This document shows positions 57,943 to 64,000 of a stretch of 64,000 bases of DNA, piece by piece. The stretch spans positions 18,827,738 through 18,891,737 of the forward strand of contig OY992833.1 of assembly GCA_963921425.1 (NCBI GenBank), written 5' to 3'. The notes under the pieces are model-generated. The model had not been told where the DNA came from and did not search any database. It saw nothing but the letters and a program-made list of their open reading frames with translations. Within the stretch, counting starts at the first letter, position 1. The number at the start of each line of letters is the position of its first letter. The DNA is from Dryas octopetala (Eukaryota; Streptophyta; Magnoliopsida; Rosales; Rosaceae). A program made the translations under genes and the position numbers.

Positions 57943-58739
57943 CTAAACAACCCTAGAACCAGGGGCTCCTCCAGCTGTACCCTTATGGATCGGATCTACC
58001 CCGCCAACCGGGTGCTCAGTGTTGCGGTAACCGGGCGGGTGCTCAGTGTTGCGGTAACCGGGACCATACTTGCTGCTGCAGATCCCAGCATGAAGCAACA
58101 AGAGGTAAAAAAACTGAGTGAATGCCAAAATTATTATAAAAGCCTCCAACACCCTCAGCCTCCAACCTCTGTGCCCTCCAATGTTTATTTGCTTGCATGC
58201 CAACCTGTTAAGTATTAAAATTAACAACACAATAATTAAAGTTTGAATAATTAAGTTGATACATAGTTCTTAAAATTAATTGGGCTCAAGTAACTATTAT
58301 ATATAAATGATTATGTGAAGTGAAGTAGAGAATTTATAATTACCCCAAGGCTAGTACAGTGAAAACCCAAGCCACAACTGCTGATGCTCCTGCTGCAGCT
58401 AGACTATCACTCCTCCAAGCTCTGAGGTGGTTTGCACCAGCCAGCTTTGATGCTACGCCCATCACACCAGCCAATATGGAGAAGATAAGGAAGAACATTG
58501 TTGCACCATTTCCTCCAAAACCTGACCCAATTAATTCAAGTATAATTTCAAAAACCCAAAATTAATTACTAGGTGTTAAGTTACTGGGATAGAGAGAGAG
58601 ATTACTTACTGGGGTGGTTGGTCTGGCCATTGATGAACTTGTTGAGGCACCAACTAGCAAACCCCACTACAATTAAATACATGATCAAGTTGAGAAACAG
58701 CAATGGAGCTGCAATGGTCCTTCCCACTGTCTGAGCCAT
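57943..58739 (-). CDS. AWPM-19-like membrane protein (PM19L)
   Basis: Small four-helix plasma-membrane protein of the AWPM-19/PM19L family, whose known members are ABA-induced, accumulate in seeds and stressed tissue, and some transport ABA. Three exons: 58739-58610, 58521-58344 and 58204-57943, giving 189 residues. It begins MAQTVGRTIAAPLLFLNLIM and continues through SWCLNKFINGQTNHP, SFGGNGATMFFLIFSILAGV, AAAGASAVVAWVFTVLALG and CKQINIGGHRGWRLRVLEAF, all family-typical. The C-terminus has GPGYRNTEHP twice in a row, from a 27-bp tandem duplication (58010-58063), and ends HKGTAGGAPGSRVV. An ABA-response core (ACGTGT, 58945-58950) and a TATA box lie upstream. Strong match to the family. Confidence 0.95.
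58010..58063 (-). repeat. 27-bp in-frame tandem duplication in the PM19L gene
   Basis: Two consecutive copies of GGGTGCTCAGTGTTGCGGTA at a 27-base period encode a doubled nine-residue unit PGYRNTEHP in the C-terminal tail. Confidence 0.95.
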
Positions 58740-58891
58740 ATCTGCCTTCAATTCCTTTCACAAATTAAGCAACGAAACGAATCAACACAAAAACCAAGCT
58801 CGATCTAGCTAGCTACTTCTCTTTGCAATGCTTATGATTGACTTTGTTGAAGAGTTCTCTGGTAGGAGCAGAGAAGCTGCTTCAGAGGGTC

Positions 58892-58950
58892 TATATAGAA
58901 GAGGCAGGGGAGGTGAAAGTGAATGGTGTTGGATATTTTCAGATACGTGT
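58892..58950 (-). promoter_or_regulatory. TATA box and ABRE-like site of the PM19L gene
   Basis: TATATA at 58892-58897 lies about 155 bases upstream of the ATG, and ACGTGT (58945-58950; ACACGT on the gene strand) lies about 50 bases further up. The arrangement fits ABA-responsive transcription, which is typical for the family. Confidence 0.55.
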
Positions 58951-60762
58951 TGAGCAGCAGGTGCTCCATGTGGATCATTGATTCATTGGTTAACAGGTGG
59001 TCGGATACTTGTCAAGCTCTGCTCTTTTACCTCCCATGAAACCCTCTTTCTGTCGGTGTATCTGATCAGCAACACTGCCACCTAGGCTTGTCCAACTGTA
59101 CCCTAGTGGAGTAGTGGGCCCACTCCAAGCAAACGGTGCAAAATCAAAATCCCCCTTTATACTATTAATGGATTGTGATGATCATCAAGTACATTTGAAA
59201 ACAACTAATGGTATCAACAGGTAATTGTTCTAGCTAGCTGGCAAGCTTGGGAAGTAGTCGTGTGCATTTTTGTCACTTTATGTCTAGAGTCAAGAGCTTT
59301 CTTTCTAGAATGATCCTTTAGTATGAGTCATAAATGATATCAGACAATAATTTACCTGTCGGCAGATGTTATCCTAATTAGATAGAGAGAGGGACATGTT
59401 ATCCTAATTAGGGAGAGAAAGAGAAGGAAAGAAAAAGAGAGAAAGAGATAGGAAGAGAAGGGGGGGGGGAGGGGATAGCTGGTGGCATACCTGGGTAAGT
59501 CGTTCTCATGATATCACGGTGGTACCTGAGGCTGATGTTATCCTTCTGTGATTAGCAAAATAATGAGAAATTCATGACACTTTTAATACCGGAAACAAGT
59601 CCAATAAACTTAATGGAGCTAGCTTCTACTTTCAGTGGTGAAATATTGATTCTCCACACATACCCTTGTATTTAAATTTTAATGAAGTACAAAATAATTG
59701 AAATGTAAGTACGCTCTAATCTAATTGGAATGTACAAATTCTATAGTGATGTAGACTTTCACTTCATCTTTCAACTTTAATAAAACAATGCATTTTTTAT
59801 AATCAAACTAATAAAAATTTAATTTTCCTTTTGATATTGCTTATTGTCTCATGTCATGTGCACTCATTAATTTCTTTATAATTTGTAATTGCATTATATA
59901 ATACAAGTAGAACCTGTATGGCTGTATAAGTGGGTTCATTCTTTAATGAACTTACAGACTGACTTTGTTGAAGTCTTTAATGGCCAAAAGAGGTGTCCAA
60001 TGAACTGAGCTTTAGACGCCATAGTAAACTCTGTATTTCCCTTTGTATGGACCATGTTTCTTGAATTGTCTTTTTTGCAGCCTCTCATGCTTGACGACCA
60101 ATGCATTTGTTTCATGAAATAATACGTGTTCTAAAAGTAAATTTTGCTGACTCAAGTGAAATTCGAGATAAAATTTACAGACTGTTGCTATAATTAACTA
60201 TAATTGAAAATTTATCATACAATATTTGCTTTGTAACAAACAACGAAAAACTACCCCTTATGGACACACGTGTATTTAAAGGCAAGAATTAATAAGAAAT
60301 AACAAGACTTTTAGGGTGTGATGGGTGGGATAATTAGAACACATAACAAAAAAGGGTTTTCATGTGAACTTTTCTCTCTTTTCTTTCTTTTCTTTTAGAA
60401 TATATGTCATGCAATTCAAAATTTCAAACATCATTTTTTCTCTTTTTCCCCTAATATCATTTCAGTGTTCTCGATCACATGGTGTGGGCTGTGGGTTATC
60501 TATTAGGAAATAATGCTAGGGTGTTTTAATTAGCAAGCACAACTGATTTTGTACCTTATTTTCATGTCAAACTTAGAAGTTAAAACCCTAGACAAGTCAT
60601 TTTGTGCTGGCCAGCCATAGCTTCTTTGATAATGCCAGAATGGTGAAGAAAAGAATGGCAATTGTAATTAGCTACAAGAAAAGGCGAGAGTACGTCCCTC
60701 TCGATCTCTCCACAATATCCTTAATTAAAGACCTCACTCGTCATTTTGTGTAGGCAGAGTTA
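58951..60762. other. Non-coding spacer
   Basis: No gene recognised. There is a purine-rich GA stretch at 59385-59475 (GAGAGAAAGAGA, then GGGGGGGGGAGGGG) and otherwise AT-rich sequence. Confidence 0.5.
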
Positions 60763-61451
60763 GGGCCAGTTTGGTACTGCTGTGTGAAAAAACAGCTGTG
60801 AGGTAAAACAACTGTGAAGTAAAATCAGTTGTAAAGTAAAGCAGCTGAATGTTTGGTAAAGTATGTTTTCAAAAGTGCTGTGAGTGCAAAAAACAGTATC
60901 AAAGTGTTTGGTAAATGTTAATGTAAAAGTGCTGTGACTGTGTATAATTACTAAAATAGACATGATGCTAAAAGTGTCTTTCACTTATTTGTTTGGTAAA
61001 TATAAAATGTGTTTTACTTGTTTTTTAAATTTTTTGCTACAAATTTTTATTAGCATTAATTTTTCTAAGAACAACATTATTAAATAACTATGTCTATTAT
61101 TTTTTTAGGTATATTATAATTTTAATCATGCAAATAAAATATCATAATTAATTATCACAATATAAAATATAACTAACAATGAACATATTTTTTAATTTAA
61201 AATAAACAAATTAAAAATATAGAAATCAATGAGGATATTATGGATAAAATAAAATATTCATTGTTGCTGTGATTCACTGTAGCTTTCAAAAGCACCTAGA
61301 AACCTGCTTTCTGTTTTATTTGTGAAAAGTTTAGAATTGTGGGAAAAAGCAGTTTTTAATTTTTTTACCAAACACCAAAACTGCTGTAGGTGATTGAGAA
61401 TTATCATCCACAGCAGCTTTTGGGTCTTCCACCGCAATCCCAAACGGGACC
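60763..61451. mobile_element. PIF/Harbinger (Tourist-like) MITE, 689 bp, TSD TTA
   Basis: The left end is GGGCCAGTTTGGTACTGC and the right end, inverted, is GGTCCCGTTTGGGATTGC. TTA flanks both sides (60760-60762, 61452-61454), the 3-bp target of Harbinger elements. Both arms carry CAGCTGT/GCTGTG and TTTGGTAAA repeats. The frames across it are not genes. A hAT origin with poorly kept duplication is the alternative. Confidence 0.78.
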
Positions 61452-61779
61452 TTAATCCCTGGTTCAAATAGTCATTTCCTAAGTTTGCACAAGGCATGAC
61501 ATTGGGTTAAATGTAAAGGGATATGGCTATCCCTTATCCTTCATTTTATTTTCATCAGACTGAAGATCCACCGGCTTGTCGTTTATGTTATAAATCCTTT
61601 TCTAAGTTTAATTTCTTGTCACCCATTATATTTGATTTTTTTATATAAATTTTATAAAAATATTAGATTTTATTAAAAAGAGCATGAGAGTTGAAAATAT
61701 TTATTGAGATAAAGAAGGCTAGTTTGTGTATGTGTATGTATGTATCAATTAATAAATATCTAATTAGATTATGTAATTA

Positions 61780-62183
61780 ATAAGTACCTCCTTATGTTGA
61801 AGTATACCTCAACTTATTTATGTTGAGGTATGACCTTGTTGGGGCCCACACGAGTCGTTTTGTGTCGATCCGAACCGTTTGCAAGAATCATCTTCATTGA
61901 TAGATTATCCTTACAAAAAATTAGCTAAATCGGAAATCATTTGCCAATCTAACTTTGATAAAACAAATGGATGGTTTCATCGAAAATATTTGGTTCGTCC
62001 ATTTATTTGATCAAAGTTAGATAGGCAAATGATTTCCGATTTGGCTAATTTTTTGAAAAGATGATCTATCTATGGAGATGTAAAAATTGAACGGTTCGGA
62101 TCGACACAAAACGACTCATGTGGGCCCCAACAGAGTATACCTCAACATAAATAAGTTGAGATATACCTCAACAAAAGAGCCTG
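61780..62183. mobile_element. Mutator-type MITE, about 400 bp, sister of the one at 49908
   Basis: Arms are inverted: TATACCTCAACTTATTTATG faces CATAAATAAGTTGAGATATA, and GGGGCCCACACGAGTCGTTT faces AAACGACTCATGTGGGCCCC. It shares the TTTTGTGTCGATC and GGCTAATTTTTTG blocks with the element at 49908-50306. Target duplication is unclear. An AT microsatellite follows directly. Confidence 0.75.
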
Positions 62184-62189
62184 TATGTG

Positions 62190-63890
62190 TATATATATAT
62201 ATATATATAAGTATTGTAAAATGATCTGTTCATTTCGCAGTAGTAACTAATTAGGTGAGCAGTTTTTACCTTTGAACTCAAGTAAAAGGGGAGCTTTGAT
62301 ACAATTAATTCTAAGCAATAGACCCAAAGTTGTATGACATTGGAGGCGTCAATCAGTGAATGTACCAATTATTTCTTTTCCTAACATTGGTCCACCAGTT
62401 TGAAATTCTGTAAACCTTACCTCCTTTATCTTATTTTCAAGATCGATGATCCAATTAACAAGCCAGTATTCATCCAATTAACAAGCAAGTGCATGCACTA
62501 CATGCATGGAAATGACAAATGTGTACACCTAGCTAATATTATTTGACAAATGACTAATGAGTAATGCATGCACTCAGCTTCACTCAACTTTAAAAAACCA
62601 ATAAACGTGGCAGCATTTCCTTGTCGTCCACTCCTTAAATGTATGTAATTGGTGATTAACCATTTAGAGTAGTAAGGAACAAATTTTGAGCACCAATAAA
62701 CACAAACTTAGAGTGGTAAGTGTCATCAAGTGTAATATTATTGCATGATCGATTTTCAATTGCATATATAGTCAAATGTGAAGATTAAGATTCGATTCGG
62801 ATGCCTAGCTTGTTATTGTGACTCTATTCCGTTGCTTCAATTGCAGACACCACTTCACGATATCACGCAGTTGATTTTATATCGCATAAATTAATTTAGG
62901 TCATCGAATACGGTTAAGCCTCATGAGTCATGACCTTGCTGCAACTCGCAAGTCTTGTCAGTTAGTTGTAGGAATCAATTATCCCTAAGAATCATTTTTC
63001 TTCCAAGATCTTACTTATTGTAGGGATTCTCTATCTTTTTAATATGAACTTCGAATATTATAGAGAGATTGAGATATCTTTAATTTCTATTTGATCATTG
63101 GAATCAAGAATTGATTTCATCAACAACGTGTTACGAATTTATCACACTTTTTGTTCACAGTTGAAAACGACAAGCAATTACCTCTTTCTTTCCTCACGCC
63201 TTATGCCACATCTTTAGATTTATAATACACGGCTAAGATTAAGGTCCCACTTGGTTCATAGAATGAAATTTTTGAAAAATCAATTGATCATATGCATTCT
63301 TTTGGGAAAAGAAACTACAAGATTCTCTTTCCTATGTTTAGTAATGCTGAGCAAGTAATCAGAAAATATCATCATATTATTTTTGTTTCCAAGTTTGGTT
63401 TGTGCATGAATAGGAACAAAAGTTGTTTGGTTTTCTAATTGTACCTTTAATAAAGAATACCAACTATTTTTTTAGATAGAATTAGTATTTTCTTTTTTTT
63501 GTGAAGACATAATTAGTATTTTTTTCAATTGTTAACAAGGGTAATTTGGTCTTGAAATTTCCTAATTAATGTTCTCCATAAAAATGGAAAAGTAAAACCA
63601 AGCTAGCTGGAGGGTTTCAATTTCCCCATTTTGGGGCATCATTTCTTTTGAAGTAGGAATTATTTATTGGTATTGAAATCAATTGTAAATATGGGCAATT
63701 TAATTGGTCTTGAAATTTTGTAATTAATGCTTTTCAATGAGAAAGAAAAAGCAATAATAAATTACTCTAAAATCCTGTTTTTAAAAGATTTTAAACTACA
63801 AACCCAACCAATTAAAAAAAGTAAATTTCAGTCCAATCTATCCGTGTACACACAAGTGGAGACGAAAAAATGCACTACAGAGCGCTCGGT
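62190..63890. other. Non-coding spacer
   Basis: AT-rich, beginning with a (TA)n microsatellite at about 62192-62210. The blocks near 63535 and 63690 (GGGTAATTTGGTCTTGAAATTT and GGCAATTTAATTGGTCTTGAAA) are a diverged repeat of about 150 bases. No gene seen. Confidence 0.4.
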
Positions 63891-64000
63891 GGATGTAGAT
63901 GCATCTTTCTAGTTTGCAGATGCATCTTTTTATGTTGCAGATGACATGTTTTAGGTTGTCGATGCATGTTTTAGGTTGTAGATGCAGCTTGCAGATGCAT
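63890..64000. repeat. Minisatellite at window end
   Basis: Repeats of a unit like TTGCAGATGCATCTTT and GATGCATGTTTTAGGTTGT start near 63894 and run off the window. The full length of the array is unknown. Confidence 0.75.

Noticed and set aside
1..64000. CRISPR arrays, bacterial operons or phage genes
   Set aside because: Introns, a nuclear tRNA, plant protein families and plant transposons make this a plant nuclear sequence; no regular spacer arrays were seen.

Overview
This is nuclear DNA of a flowering plant. It is AT-rich, with GT-AG introns, plant-only gene families (PPR editing-type protein, R2R3-MYB, AWPM-19/PM19L, chloroplast folate-biopterin transporter) and many small DNA transposons. 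Gene structures and repeats fit a woody eudicot; Rosaceae is my best guess, but this rests on general impression and not on a search. All coding models below were spliced by eye with reading frame checked across each junction. || Layout: 1-3390, 3' part of a HAD-like phosphatase gene (+); 4108-4180, tRNA-Lys(CUU) (-); 4448-5687, an unrecognised His/Pro/Glu-rich protein (+); 7743-10039, a chloroplast folate-biopterin transporter (+); 12103-14001, an intronless E-type PPR gene (-) with a foldback transposon just upstream; 15481-19522, a SIEL/Integrator-subunit-7-like gene (-). 20650-27655 and 33385-39755 are two copies of one duplicated segment, each carrying an R2R3-MYB gene on the minus strand. 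Between them lies a glycosyltransferase-like gene (28895-31205, -) with a relic of its own exon 3 directly upstream. 40.0-54.2 kb is gene-free and dominated by transposons. 54.3-56.6 kb holds a SURF6/RRP14 ribosome-biogenesis gene (+), 57943-58739 a PM19L membrane-protein gene (-), and 59-64 kb is non-coding with MITEs and a minisatellite at the window end. || Most notable: (a) a nested transposon stack at 47154-53608, where one hAT-like element with its own target-site duplication contains a second hAT-like element, a Mutator-type MITE and a CACTA element, each with its own target-site duplication; (b) a 1.6 kb gene-capturing element (Pack-MULE-like, 25163-26765) holding fragments of homoserine kinase, a tonoplast sugar transporter and a third gene, whose empty site is preserved in the paralogous MYB segment; (c) the MYB segmental duplication, with a pair of G-boxes kept in both copies. 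|| The genes do not form a pathway. HAD phosphatase and folate transporter as close neighbours may reflect conserved eudicot gene order (I recall related Arabidopsis genes close together on chromosome 2; unverified). No previously unknown biological system is proven here; the gene-capture element and nested stack are the best candidates for follow-up.
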